Positions 19,415 through 27,718 of a DNA stretch of 64,000 bases are shown piece by piece (the first letter of the stretch is position 1; every line of letters starts with the position of its first letter). A model generated the notes under the pieces. The model did not search any database. It was given only the letters and a program-made list of their open reading frames with translations, and had not been told where the DNA came from. The translations under genes were made by a program, and so were the position numbers. Source of the stretch: Sinobacterium norvegicum (lineage in GTDB: Bacteria; Pseudomonadota; Gammaproteobacteria; Pseudomonadales; Sinobacteriaceae); contig NZ_CAKLPX010000001.1 of the NCBI RefSeq assembly GCF_923077115.1, positions 372,001 through 436,000 on the forward strand, read 5' to 3'.

Positions 19415-20773
19415 ATGTCTCGTAATTTCTCCAACAACCCCCGTTTCTTTAAACCCAAAGCCAAAAAAGTCACCAAGGCCAGTGTGCTCGCTATCGATAG
19501 CATCGGTAGCGATGGGCGTGGTGTGGCACGAGTCGATGGTAAGGTTTGTTTTGTCGCCGGCGCGCTACCCGGTGAAACAGTCAAGGCGCGGTGGCTGCGT
19601 CACGGCGGCCGTTTCGATGAGGCGGTGGTGCAGGAAGTGATAGAGCCTGCCGAGGGCAGGGTGACAGTCAATTGCCAATATGCCGGCCAATGTGGTGGCT
19701 GTAGTTTGTTGCATGCCAGTGCACAAACCCAATTGCAGTTTAAAAACGAATCACTAAACAATCAGTTACGTCAGTTAATTGATGAAGACACCGAACTGTT
19801 GGCACCATTACAATCGGCCACTTTTGGTTATCGTAGCCGAGCTCGCCTGGCTATTTTTGCCGACCCCAAGAGCCAGGTATTTAAACTGGGCATGCGTCAG
19901 CAGGGCAGCAAAAACATCGTCAATATCGACAGCTGTTCGGTATTGGTGCCGGTTTTGGACAAATTATTACAGCCATTGGCAGCCGTATTACCGCGCTTAA
20001 AAGCGGTAAAACAACTCGGTCACGTCGAGTTGATTGAAGACGGTGGCCAGGCGGGGGTGGCTATTCGTGTTACCCGCAGCCTGGTCAACGCCGACAAAAA
20101 AGCATTGATCAAGTTTGGTGAACAGAATGACTGTAAAGTCGTCACCATCGAAGGCGGTGAGGAGACAGTCAGCCACTGTTTATATCCCGTCGATGGCGAG
20201 GCCAGTTTCAGCTATCAACTTGGTGATATCGATCTGCATTTCGGTGCCGGTGACTTCACCCAGGTTAACCAGCAAGTCAACACTGCCATGGTTGAGCAGG
20301 CATTGGGCTTATTGGCGTTGAACAAGCAGGATCATCTATTGGATTTGTACTGCGGGGTTGGTAACTTCAGTTTGCCCGCCAGTCAGCAGGTGGCAACCGT
20401 CACCGGTGTTGAGGGTGTACAGTCTATGGTCGATAAGGCCAGTCATAATGCGGCCGTTAACCATATCGATAATGCCTTCTTTGCCTGTAGCGATTTGGCG
20501 GTTGAAGGTGGCAGCGCCCTGGATTGGACACGCCGAGCCAAGTTTACCAAGATGCTGCTGGATCCGAGCCGTGAAGGCGCCCAACAAATTGTCGAGCGCC
20601 TGGATCGCTATCAACCTGAGCGAGTGGTCTATGTTTCCTGTAACCCGGCAACACTGGCCCGTGATGGTGAGGCGATTATTAACCAGGGTTATCGTTTGGC
20701 CAGTTACGGTTGCATGGATATGTTTCCCAATACCAGTCACAGCGAGGCGATGGCGCTGTTTATTCGCCAATAA
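19415..20773 (+). CDS. rlmD: 23S rRNA (uracil1939-C5)-methyltransferase RlmD
   Basis: A SAM-dependent methyltransferase that makes m5U1939 in 23S rRNA. The 452-residue protein has an N-terminal TRAM domain (about residues 20-80, DGRGVARVDGKVCFVAGALP), iron-sulfur cysteines in CQYAGQCGGC, the SAM site DLYCGVGNFSLP, and the catalytic-region motif VYVSCNPATLARD with the nucleophilic Cys. ATG 19415 gives a basic, lysine-rich start (MSRNFSNNPRFFKPKAKK), as in relatives; a GTG at 19337 would begin inside the preceding terminator. The ribosome binding site is weak. Its end is convergent with the RsmC-like gene, 25 bases apart. Confidence 0.92.
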   Translation: MSRNFSNNPRFFKPKAKKVTKASVLAIDSIGSDGRGVARVDGKVCFVAGALPGETVKARWLRHGGRFDEAVVQEVIEPAEGRVTVNCQYAGQCGGCSLLHASAQTQLQFKNESLNNQLRQLIDEDTELLAPLQSATFGYRSRARLAIFADPKSQVFKLGMRQQGSKNIVNIDSCSVLVPVLDKLLQPLAAVLPRLKAVKQLGHVELIEDGGQAGVAIRVTRSLVNADKKALIKFGEQNDCKVVTIEGGEETVSHCLYPVDGEASFSYQLGDIDLHFGAGDFTQVNQQVNTAMVEQALGLLALNKQDHLLDLYCGVGNFSLPASQQVATVTGVEGVQSMVDKASHNAAVNHIDNAFFACSDLAVEGGSALDWTRRAKFTKMLLDPSREGAQQIVERLDRYQPERVVYVSCNPATLARDGEAIINQGYRLASYGCMDMFPNTSHSEAMALFIRQ

Positions 20774-20798
20774 TTGTCGCCGCAGTGGCTGGCGTTTG

Positions 20799-21824
20799 CT
20801 AGCGCAGCGCCACCACCTTGAACTGGGTGTTTTTAGCAATCACTTCAATGGTCTTGAAGATTGACTCTGCCTTGGCTTCCAAGGGAATAAAGCTATTGAC
20901 CACAAAAACCGCCACACCGTTACTGTTGAGATGCTGCTTCGCCTGCTGCAAAAACAGTGGCGTCAGGTCTTTATCGGTATCGAAACCGGTATGAAACGGC
21001 GGGTTGCACAGCACCAGATCAAAACGCTGTTCAATATTGTCGGCACAGTGGCTGGCCAAGGCCTGACCAGCAATGCCCCTTTGTTCGAGGTTGGCCTGGC
21101 AGCAGCTGACCGCGACCGCATTATTATCGGTGGCAGTAAAAGTAAAGCTGCCAAGTTTCGCCGCCTCTATCGATAAGTAGCCATAACCACAGCCCAGGTC
21201 TAATACACTGGCATCACTGGCAATACTGTTTGATGCCAAAATTTCAGCCAGGTTGTCGACTAAATATTTGCTACCCTGATCGATCTTGTTCCAGCCAAAG
21301 ACACCAGGCTTACTAATCATATCGTCAGTGATGGTTTGCAGGCTGGTGTAGTGCTTGTCATCCAACGGCTTGCCCTTGGAAAAGAAGCGGATATGGCCGG
21401 TGTAGATAATGTTGTTCTTCTTGGCCTGGGCACTGGAATTAAAATATTTCTTGGCCTTGTCGATATAGGTCTTGGTGCCATCGCCTTTCTCGCCAACCAA
21501 CGTCAGCAGGCCCTGCCTAACGAGGAGATCGGCCGAGCGGTTGATCAGATAGTGAACGATCGGCTTCTCTTTGGCGATACGAAAGAATATCTGCTCGTAT
21601 TGCTGATCAATAGCCAGCGTGAAATCACCGAAACGGCTATTGAGCCCACAGGCCAGTGCCTGTTGATGTAGATCGTAGCGGTTGCTAATAATCGATAGGT
21701 TGTCACGGGGCTGTATGGATGACAGGCAATTGATGTCGGTGGCCTCGTCGACAAACCAGAGGCTGAGAGTGTCCGAGGCGGCATTAATAAGGGCGCTGAG
21801 TTGCTGACTGCTGTGATCTAACAT
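20799..21824 (-). CDS. RsmC-like 16S rRNA (guanine-N2)-methyltransferase
   Basis: A 341-residue protein with two methyltransferase-like halves, the layout of RsmC (m2G1207 in 16S rRNA). The N-terminal half lacks SAM motifs; the C-terminal half carries VLDLGCGYGYLSI and the catalytic NPPF signature in LVLCNPPFHTGFD. VFGWNKIDQGSKYLVDNL just before the SAM site matches the family's substrate-binding segment. ATG 21824 (MLDHSSQQLSAL) is preferred to an earlier start at 21911, which would add residues not typical of the family. I assign RsmC type rather than the gene symbol because the exact target base cannot be verified by eye. RlmG, a related enzyme, lies 2 kb away. Confidence 0.82.
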   Translation of the reverse strand: MLDHSSQQLSALINAASDTLSLWFVDEATDINCLSSIQPRDNLSIISNRYDLHQQALACGLNSRFGDFTLAIDQQYEQIFFRIAKEKPIVHYLINRSADLLVRQGLLTLVGEKGDGTKTYIDKAKKYFNSSAQAKKNNIIYTGHIRFFSKGKPLDDKHYTSLQTITDDMISKPGVFGWNKIDQGSKYLVDNLAEILASNSIASDASVLDLGCGYGYLSIEAAKLGSFTFTATDNNAVAVSCCQANLEQRGIAGQALASHCADNIEQRFDLVLCNPPFHTGFDTDKDLTPLFLQQAKQHLNSNGVAVFVVNSFIPLEAKAESIFKTIEVIAKNTQFKVVALR

Positions 21825-22006
21825 AGTAAACCGTGACTGGATAAAAAGTAGGGCGAATATACGCTGCCACCGGTGTTTTGTATAGTCGCTGGCCACCAGT
21901 GTTATGGTCAATCGATGTCACCGGCAGCCGGTTTCAAACCACCCAATAATATGATTCCTGATCCATGGCTTGCCGATATACTGAGTAAAAATAAGAAGGA
22001 AGCTCG

Positions 22007-22873
22007 ATGAAATTTGTACTCTCAACCTCATTCAATAAGATCGATGAAATCAAGCAGCTGGCTGTTGCTGCCGAACAGGCAGGCTTCGGCTCAATCTCGT
22101 TCAGTGATCATGTGGTCAACCCAGAGCAGCTGTCGACCCCATACCCTTACACCGATGATGGTGCCAGGCGCTGGCCGGAGTTCACCGAGTGGCCTGATAT
22201 CTGGGTGATGATAGGCGCGCTAAGCTCGATTACCAGCACCCTCCGTTTCAGCCAAAATATCTTTGTATTGCCTGAACGCAACCCGTTCCTGGTTGCCAAG
22301 GCCATCTCTACCGCGGCGGTGTTATCGGATAATCGGGTCGATCTCAGCGTCGGTGTCGGTTGGTCTGCCGATGAATTCAAGCTGTTGCAGCAGGATTTCA
22401 AAACCCGAGGCAGGCGTACCGACGAGATGATTGCCGTCATGCGCAAGCTTTGGACGGGGGAGTATGTTGAACACCATGGCGAACACTATCAATTTGACCG
22501 CGTCGAGATGAACCCTGCGCCAACCGAGGCTATCCCACTGTGGATTGGCGGCATCTCAACGGCGGCACTTAAGCGTGTGGCCAGGCTCGATGCCGGCTGG
22601 TTGACTGACTTGCAAAGCAGTGCCGAGATTATCGACTCAATAGACCAGATCCATCAGTTTAGAGCGCAGCAGGGGCTGAGCGGCCCGTTTAGAGTAATGG
22701 CGACACCGAACGATGCCTATGAGCCCAATGGCTATGGTAGGTTGGCCGATAAAGGCGTCAGCCATATACTGACACAACCATGGATGATGTATTTCGGCCC
22801 CGATGCCACCATTGAGCAAAAGATAGAGTCGCTGTTTAAATTCGCCGACGATGTCATTCAGCCGATGTCGTAA
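22007..22873 (+). CDS. LLM-class (luciferase-like) oxidoreductase, second copy
   Basis: A 288-residue TIM-barrel protein of the luciferase-like superfamily, shorter than and distinct from the one at 18.3 kb. Marks include FGSISFSDHVVNPEQ, the strand TLRFSQNIFVLPERNPFLVAKA, and LSVGVGWSADEFKLL, which belong to the probable F420-dependent subgroup. Substrate is unknown; related proteins act on steroids, terpenes or coenzyme F420-linked oxidations, so no activity is claimed. ATG 22007 has an AAGGAAG ribosome binding site. It is divergent from the RsmC-like gene and convergent, 17 bases apart, with the phosphatase. Confidence 0.83.
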   Translation: MKFVLSTSFNKIDEIKQLAVAAEQAGFGSISFSDHVVNPEQLSTPYPYTDDGARRWPEFTEWPDIWVMIGALSSITSTLRFSQNIFVLPERNPFLVAKAISTAAVLSDNRVDLSVGVGWSADEFKLLQQDFKTRGRRTDEMIAVMRKLWTGEYVEHHGEHYQFDRVEMNPAPTEAIPLWIGGISTAALKRVARLDAGWLTDLQSSAEIIDSIDQIHQFRAQQGLSGPFRVMATPNDAYEPNGYGRLADKGVSHILTQPWMMYFGPDATIEQKIESLFKFADDVIQPMS

Positions 22874-22890
22874 TACCGCCTGCCTAACAG

Positions 22891-23373
22891 CTACAGTTGA
22901 TGCTCGGCTTTGATCTCTTGCAATAAGGTCTTACACGCTGCATCGATGCTGTCGATGACGCGGTAGAACTGATCTTGATCTGAGTTATAGGGGTCGGGCA
23001 GTTGATGATTGCCGCCATTGTTGGGGTGATACTCCATCAGCAGGCGAATCTGGCCTTGGTAATGCGGTGTTTTCCAGGCCGTTACATTCATCAGGTTTTG
23101 TCGATCCATGGCGATGATGTAGTGATTATTGTGGTAATCATCGTCATCAATCTGGCGGGCAACCAACGAACTGATATCAATACCGACCTTGTCACAGGCC
23201 AAAATAGCACGGGGGTCTGGCGATTTTCCGATATTAATGGCGGCGGTGCCGGTGGAGTCGACGCTGATTTTATCGCCGAGTCCGGCCTGCTCAACCATCG
23301 CCCTAAAGACTCCCTCAGCACTGGGCGAACGGCAGATATTGCCAAAACAGACAAACATGACACCGATGGTCAT
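22891..23373 (-). CDS. Low-molecular-weight protein-tyrosine-phosphatase
   Basis: A 160-residue cytoplasmic phosphatase. The P-loop CFGNICRS carries the nucleophile Cys9 and Arg15, at the usual N-terminal position, and the general acid Asp sits in LPDPYNSDQDQF near residue 126. Members dephosphorylate tyrosine on proteins such as exopolysaccharide kinases; no such kinase or capsule gene is nearby, so a general role is more likely. ATG 23373 has a near-perfect AAGGAGGT ribosome binding site, suggesting good translation. It lies between the second LLM gene (convergent) and rlmG (same strand, 104 bases upstream). Confidence 0.92.
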   Translation of the reverse strand: MTIGVMFVCFGNICRSPSAEGVFRAMVEQAGLGDKISVDSTGTAAINIGKSPDPRAILACDKVGIDISSLVARQIDDDDYHNNHYIIAMDRQNLMNVTAWKTPHYQGQIRLLMEYHPNNGGNHQLPDPYNSDQDQFYRVIDSIDAACKTLLQEIKAEHQL

Positions 23374-23477
23374 ACCGTGACCTCCTTATTTTTTTTAACG
23401 TATGCCTGTGACTATAAACAAAAGGCTCAGTGGCCGAATCATCTGTGTGGGTGGCTAACGGCTCAGTATCGCTGGCG

Positions 23478-24602
23478 TCATGTTTTGACTGACTTAAAGA
23501 CGACAAATTTATCGCTGCCGCCAACCTGATCACAATTGCCAAATAAACGTTGCAGTTTATTGTTGTAGTTGAGGTGACGATTACCGACTAACCACAGCTC
23601 GCCACCGGGCTTTAAGCTGTTTCTGGCCTGGTGCATCATATTCCAGGCGATATGATCGCCGATGGTTTGTTGTTGGTGAAAAGGCGGATTGCACAGCACC
23701 ACATCGTAGCTGTTTTTGTCCTTATCGATTAAGCCATCGCTGCAGGTAAAGCTTGCTCGATCGATGGCACCGGGTAAATTTGTCATGACATTGGCTTTGG
23801 CAGAGGCCACGGCCTGATAGGATTCATCGATAAATTCGACGTTAATCGTGCTGTTTTTGCTCAGCGCGCATAAACCTAATTCGCCGCTGCCGCAGCCGAG
23901 GTCAGCCAATGTTTGTCTGCCATTGAAGTCCGGCAGCGCTGCGATTAACACCCGTGCCCCGACATCGAGATAGTCCTGACCATAAACATTAGACAGCTTG
24001 CCGATGGTCATTTCCAGTGGCTCGGCCCGATAGCTGCTGGTTTTAACAGCAGCTTGTTTTACTGGCAGCGCATCGGTGTTAGAGAGAATTAATCGTGCTT
24101 TTTTCCAGGTTAGAGAACATTCACTATGACCCAGACGGTCGGCAAAATACTGCGGCCATTTTTTAGTCCAGTACTTCGCCATGCCGGCACCAATGACGCG
24201 GCTATCGGGTTTCACCAGGGCGGTTAACTGCAATAAAATATCATCGAGATAGCGATTGGTGCCGGGTATTTTAATGATGACAGTATCGAACAAGCCCTTG
24301 GGTGTCTCGGTCGAGGGGACAAAACTATAGTTTTCAGGCAATCCATTGAGCCGGTAGTTTTTCTGGTAACTGAGTTCGGCGAGTTTGGAGTCAGACCACA
24401 CGGTAATATCATGCTGATACAGTGCGGTGGTAAGCGCGCCAAAGGTGTCGTTGATAATGAGCACTCGGCCTAAAGAATCGATGTCGGCCAGATGATTGAG
24501 TAAATAATGGTCGCCTGCATCCCAGGCCTGAAGATTGACATCCTGGGTCTTGGGGTAGCGGTCGAGTGTATATTCACCAAAACTGGAGCTAAATATTTTC
24601 AT
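23478..24602 (-). CDS. rlmG: 23S rRNA (guanine1835-N2)-methyltransferase RlmG
   Basis: A 374-residue protein made of an inactive N-terminal and an active C-terminal methyltransferase half, as in E. coli RlmG. Diagnostic segments are DVNLQAWDAGDHYLL near the start, LTWKKARLIL in the middle, LADLGCGSGELGL for SAM binding, VLCNPPFHQQQTIGDHIAW for catalysis, and LWLVGNRHLNYNNKLQRLFG at the end. I chose ATG 24602 (MKIFSSSFGEYTLDRYPK), which aligns with the known N-terminus; an upstream start at 24677 adds an unlikely Cys-rich stretch. It is the second guanine-N2 rRNA methyltransferase within 4 kb. Confidence 0.92.
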   Translation of the reverse strand: MKIFSSSFGEYTLDRYPKTQDVNLQAWDAGDHYLLNHLADIDSLGRVLIINDTFGALTTALYQHDITVWSDSKLAELSYQKNYRLNGLPENYSFVPSTETPKGLFDTVIIKIPGTNRYLDDILLQLTALVKPDSRVIGAGMAKYWTKKWPQYFADRLGHSECSLTWKKARLILSNTDALPVKQAAVKTSSYRAEPLEMTIGKLSNVYGQDYLDVGARVLIAALPDFNGRQTLADLGCGSGELGLCALSKNSTINVEFIDESYQAVASAKANVMTNLPGAIDRASFTCSDGLIDKDKNSYDVVLCNPPFHQQQTIGDHIAWNMMHQARNSLKPGGELWLVGNRHLNYNNKLQRLFGNCDQVGGSDKFVVFKSVKT

Positions 24603-24744
24603 CGTCAGTTGTCTATCGTCATGAGTAATGGCCGGATTATAGGCTGGCGTTGGGCAACAATAAAGCAGCGTCATCAAATGCTGCGAGTTTTCATCTGACG
24701 TGGTTTAATAGTGCGATAAATATAAGTCTTTGGAGTTGTTCCCA

Positions 24745-25728
24745 ATGTTAAGCCGTCATCTTTCCCTCAACCGTCTGCTGTTACTGACGTCCCTATTATT
24801 TACCGCTGTTACACAGGCCGAAGAACTCATTGTTAAGGCAGGAGACACGCTTCGCCTCGATAATAAACAGGGCTATATCGCCGTCGAAAGGCTAACCATG
24901 GGTGATAACAGCACACTGCTTGTTGATGCCTCTGTTAAGCAGTTTGAACTGATCGCCAAACATGCCGTGATTGGTGATAATGTCACCATCGATGTCAGCG
25001 GTAAGCCGGGCACTGCCGGCGTCAATGGCGCCAGTTATACCGATGCCGTTGCCGACCGCTGTCAGTCAGGCAGAAATGGGGTGTTTGGCTCGGACGGTGG
25101 CAACGGTGAAAACGCTGCCAAGATCAACATCAATCTCGGCATCGATACCTTGGGGCAGTTAACCGTTATTGCCAGCGGTGGCAATGGCGGTAGCGGTGGT
25201 AACGGTGGTGATGGCGAGCAGGGCGGTGAGGTGAAGAAGTGCCTAGGCCCTAATGGCGGTAATGCAGGCGCTGGTGGTAACGGTGGTAACGGCGGCAATG
25301 CTGGCGATGTCAGTCTGCAGTATTTTGACGCCAATAACAGTGCCGCCGATCTTTCTGTTTATAAACCTCGGTTAATCGTCATCACAAATATGGGCACCAA
25401 AGGCTTGGCCGGGAGTGCAGGTGTGGCAGGCAAGGGTGCAGAGGGCGCATACAAACGGACACCTAACGGAAAAACATGGGTACGAGGCGGCAAAGAAGGT
25501 GGCGCCGCCAAAGCGGGAGTTGATGGTCTTGATGGTCTCGACTCCCGAGTCGCCATTGGCGAAAACCTGCAGCACAAGGTTGAGCTGTTAAGCGCCGCCA
25601 AGAAACAACCCAATACGGTCGCGGTAACTTCACAGGCCGAACAAAACCGACAACAGATTGTCGAGCTTCAATCAGAGGTGGCAAAGCTTAAGGCAATATT
25701 GAAAAAGCTTGAGGCCAAGCTACTTTAA
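24745..25728 (+). CDS. Exported glycine-rich repeat protein with C-terminal coiled coil, unknown function
   Basis: A 327-residue protein I cannot assign to a family. It starts with a signal peptide (hydrophobic LLLLTSLLFTAVTQA, likely cleaved before EELIVK at about residue 26). A beta-rich part (about 27-85) follows, then two Gly/Asn/Ala-rich stretches at about 85-195 and 222-270, with GGNGGSGGNGGDG and GGNGGNGGNAGD as the densest runs. Two cysteines flank the first dense run. The last 35 residues (QQIVELQSEVAKLKAILKKL) form a leucine heptad coiled coil. The low-complexity glycine core recalls collagen-like or PE-PGRS-like surface proteins, but no triplet is strictly kept. ATG 24745 is used. 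It stands alone, ending at a strong terminator. Confidence 0.75.
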   Translation: MLSRHLSLNRLLLLTSLLFTAVTQAEELIVKAGDTLRLDNKQGYIAVERLTMGDNSTLLVDASVKQFELIAKHAVIGDNVTIDVSGKPGTAGVNGASYTDAVADRCQSGRNGVFGSDGGNGENAAKININLGIDTLGQLTVIASGGNGGSGGNGGDGEQGGEVKKCLGPNGGNAGAGGNGGNGGNAGDVSLQYFDANNSAADLSVYKPRLIVITNMGTKGLAGSAGVAGKGAEGAYKRTPNGKTWVRGGKEGGAAKAGVDGLDGLDSRVAIGENLQHKVELLSAAKKQPNTVAVTSQAEQNRQQIVELQSEVAKLKAILKKLEAKLL

Positions 25729-25746
25729 GCAGCCTGTTACTGTGAA

Positions 25747-25774
25747 AAAAAAGCCGGCGGTTGCCGGCTTTTTT
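25747..25774. terminator. Bidirectional intrinsic terminator
   Basis: AAAAAAGCCGGC, loop GGTT and GCCGGCTTTTTT form a 12-bp stem with A/T tails. It lies between the convergent ends of the glycine-rich protein gene and the peptide importer operon; its right end overlaps the stop codon of the last importer gene. Confidence 0.87.
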
Positions 25775-26744
25775 ATGTCGACTGCTGCCAGTGATGGCAG
25801 GCAACCTGCTGTTGTTCCCCTTGTAGTATCGGCTCCTGGCTTTTGCACAGCGTGTCAGCGTGGGGGCAGCGTGTATGAAAGCTGCAGCCACTGGGCGGAT
25901 TAATCGGTGAGGGCACATCGCCGGCCAGTGGCTGATGTTTGCTGCGTTGACGCGGGTCGGGTATTGGAATGGCGCTGATCAGCGCCTGGGTATAAGGGTG
26001 TCTGGGATTGCGATAGATATCGTCAGCGTTGGCAATCTCAACAATTTTACCCAAGTACATTACGGCAATGCGGTCAGATATGTGCCTGACCACAGACAAG
26101 TCGTGGGCGATAAACAGTAGTGCCAGGCCCATCTCCTGTTGTAATTCGAGTAATAGGTTGATGATTTGGGATTGTATAGACACATCGAGTGCCGACACCG
26201 GTTCGTCACAGACAATTAACTCCGGCGCTAATGCGATGGCGCGGGCGATACCAATTCGTTGACGTTGACCACCAGAAAACTCGTGCGGGAATTTATCGAC
26301 GGCGGTGGCAGGCAGGCCGACTTTTTGCAGCAGAGCCAAAACGTTAAGCTTGCGCTCTGCTGCATCACCTCGACGGTGGATGATCAGTGGTTCTTCGATA
26401 ATTTGACCAACTGTATGGCGGCTGTTCAGTGACTCGTAGGGATCTTGAAATATCACCTGTAGTTTTTGTCTGACTTTTTTAAGTTGGCTGGCGCTCAGTT
26501 GGTCTAGATGCTGACCGTCAAAGACAATCTCACCAGCGCTGGCGGTCTCTAATTGCAAAATAGTGCGGCCAAGAGTTGATTTGCCGCAGCCAGATTCGCC
26601 AACCAGCCCGAGGGTTTCACCTGCTGCAATGGTCAAACTAACACCATTAACGGCTTGAACATGGGCTACCGTCTTCTTAAATACACCGGCTTTTACCGGG
26701 TAAAATTTCACCAGATCGCAAACGCGTAACAGGGGCTCGGTCAT
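25773..26744 (-). CDS. Peptide ABC transporter ATP-binding protein (OppF/DppF type)
   Basis: A 323-residue ATPase, one of two that power the adjacent peptide importer. Walker A is [11 protein letters not shown], the signature is [14 protein letters not shown], and Walker B is [15 protein letters not shown]. The C-terminal oligopeptide-transporter extension with cysteines ([16 protein letters not shown]) matches OppF-type proteins. ATG 26744 overlaps the previous stop as ATGA, so I prefer it to an earlier in-frame start at 26774. It is the last gene of the five-gene operon. In E. coli the Yej system has one fused ATPase (YejF); here the two halves are separate genes. Confidence 0.92.
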   Translation of the reverse strand: MTEPLLRVCDLVKFYPVKAGVFKKTVAHVQAVNGVSLTIAAGETLGLVGESGCGKSTLGRTILQLETASAGEIVFDGQHLDQLSASQLKKVRQKLQVIFQDPYESLNSRHTVGQIIEEPLIIHRRGDAAERKLNVLALLQKVGLPATAVDKFPHEFSGGQRQRIGIARAIALAPELIVCDEPVSALDVSIQSQIINLLLELQQEMGLALLFIAHDLSVVRHISDRIAVMYLGKIVEIANADDIYRNPRHPYTQALISAIPIPDPRQRSKHQPLAGDVPSPINPPSGCSFHTRCPHADTLCKSQEPILQGEQQQVACHHWQQST

Positions 26745-27718
26745 AATATTTGCTCGGCTGTAATCGGGTGCCAACAGGCAAATTGATGGCTGTCACCAAC
26801 AACGCAGGGCTGACTCTGGCATTGCTCACTGGCGAAGTCGCAACGATCAGCAAAGCGGCAGCCCTGTCCCAAATCGGCAATGGCCGGCACGATGCCCTCG
26901 ATGGTATTGAGTTTGGTTTTAGGGGTGTCGGTCAGCCTCGGAAGCGCCTGCAATAAACCGTGGGTATAGGGGTGTTTGGGTTGCTCAAACAGGGTGTAAA
27001 CGTCAGCACTTTCAACCATTCTGCCCGCATACATCACCATTACCCGGTCACACAACTGGGCAATAACGCCAAGGTCGTGGGTGATGAAGATGACGGATAA
27101 CTGTCGCTGCTGTTGTAAGTCGGTAATCAAGGCGAGTATTTGCGCTTGTATGGTGACATCCAACGCCGTGGTTGGTTCGTCGGCGATGAGGATGTCCGGC
27201 TCACAGGCCAGTGCCATGGCAATCATGACTCGCTGGCGCATGCCGCCCGATAATTGATGGGGGTACTCGGTGAGCCGCTGTTGTGCCTCGGCGATGCCGA
27301 CCTGACTTAAGATTTCACCGCTGGCCTGGATAATCTGCTGGCTGGTTTTTTCGGGGAAATGTAGCTGGTATATTTCAGCCAATTGTTTGCCAATGGTATA
27401 GACAGGGTTGAGCGCTGTCATTGGCTCTTGAAATATCATGGCGATCTTCTTGCCGCGATATTGCTTCAGCTGATCGAGTTGGCAGGCCCATAAATCGGTG
27501 CCGTTATAGCTCACCTGGCCGGATCGATAATGGGCGGCAGGCTGGGGTAGCAGTTTAAGCAGCGACATCGCGGTGACGCTCTTGCCGCAGCCAGACTCAC
27601 CGACGATACCCAGTATTTCGCCCTTGTTAAGCGTGAAACTGAGCTGGTCGATGACATTGATGACCCCATCGTCGGTGTCGAAATCGATGCTAATATTGTC
27701 GACAGATAAAACAGTCAT
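26741..27718 (-). CDS. Peptide ABC transporter ATP-binding protein (OppD/DppD type)
   Basis: A 325-residue ATPase, partner of the OppF-type one that follows. Visible motifs: Walker [15 protein letters not shown]-loop [12 protein letters not shown], signature [16 protein letters not shown], Walker [16 protein letters not shown], and the C-terminal cysteine segment [32 protein letters not shown] is typical of the OppD branch. Both ends overlap neighbours by four bases (ATGA), giving tight translational coupling in the operon. Confidence 0.92.
   Translation of the reverse strand: MTVLSVDNISIDFDTDDGVINVIDQLSFTLNKGEILGIVGESGCGKSVTAMSLLKLLPQPAAHYRSGQVSYNGTDLWACQLDQLKQYRGKKIAMIFQEPMTALNPVYTIGKQLAEIYQLHFPEKTSQQIIQASGEILSQVGIAEAQQRLTEYPHQLSGGMRQRVMIAMALACEPDILIADEPTTALDVTIQAQILALITDLQQQRQLSVIFITHDLGVIAQLCDRVMVMYAGRMVESADVYTLFEQPKHPYTHGLLQALPRLTDTPKTKLNTIEGIVPAIADLGQGCRFADRCDFASEQCQSQPCVVGDSHQFACWHPITAEQIL

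Noticed and set aside
20336-20864. Two overlapping open frames of about 167 residues on both strands within and just after rlmD
   Set aside because: They are shadows of rlmD; no ribosome binding site, low-complexity Arg/Thr-rich translations and no family resemblance.
23002-23529. A 175-residue open frame antisense to the phosphatase gene
   Set aside because: It covers the phosphatase gene, whose catalytic motifs are clear; the antisense translation looks random.
25180-25310. Short tandem GGN-type DNA repeats, considered as a CRISPR-like or satellite array
   Set aside because: The repeats are in frame and encode the Gly/Asn-rich part of an exported protein; there are no unique spacers.
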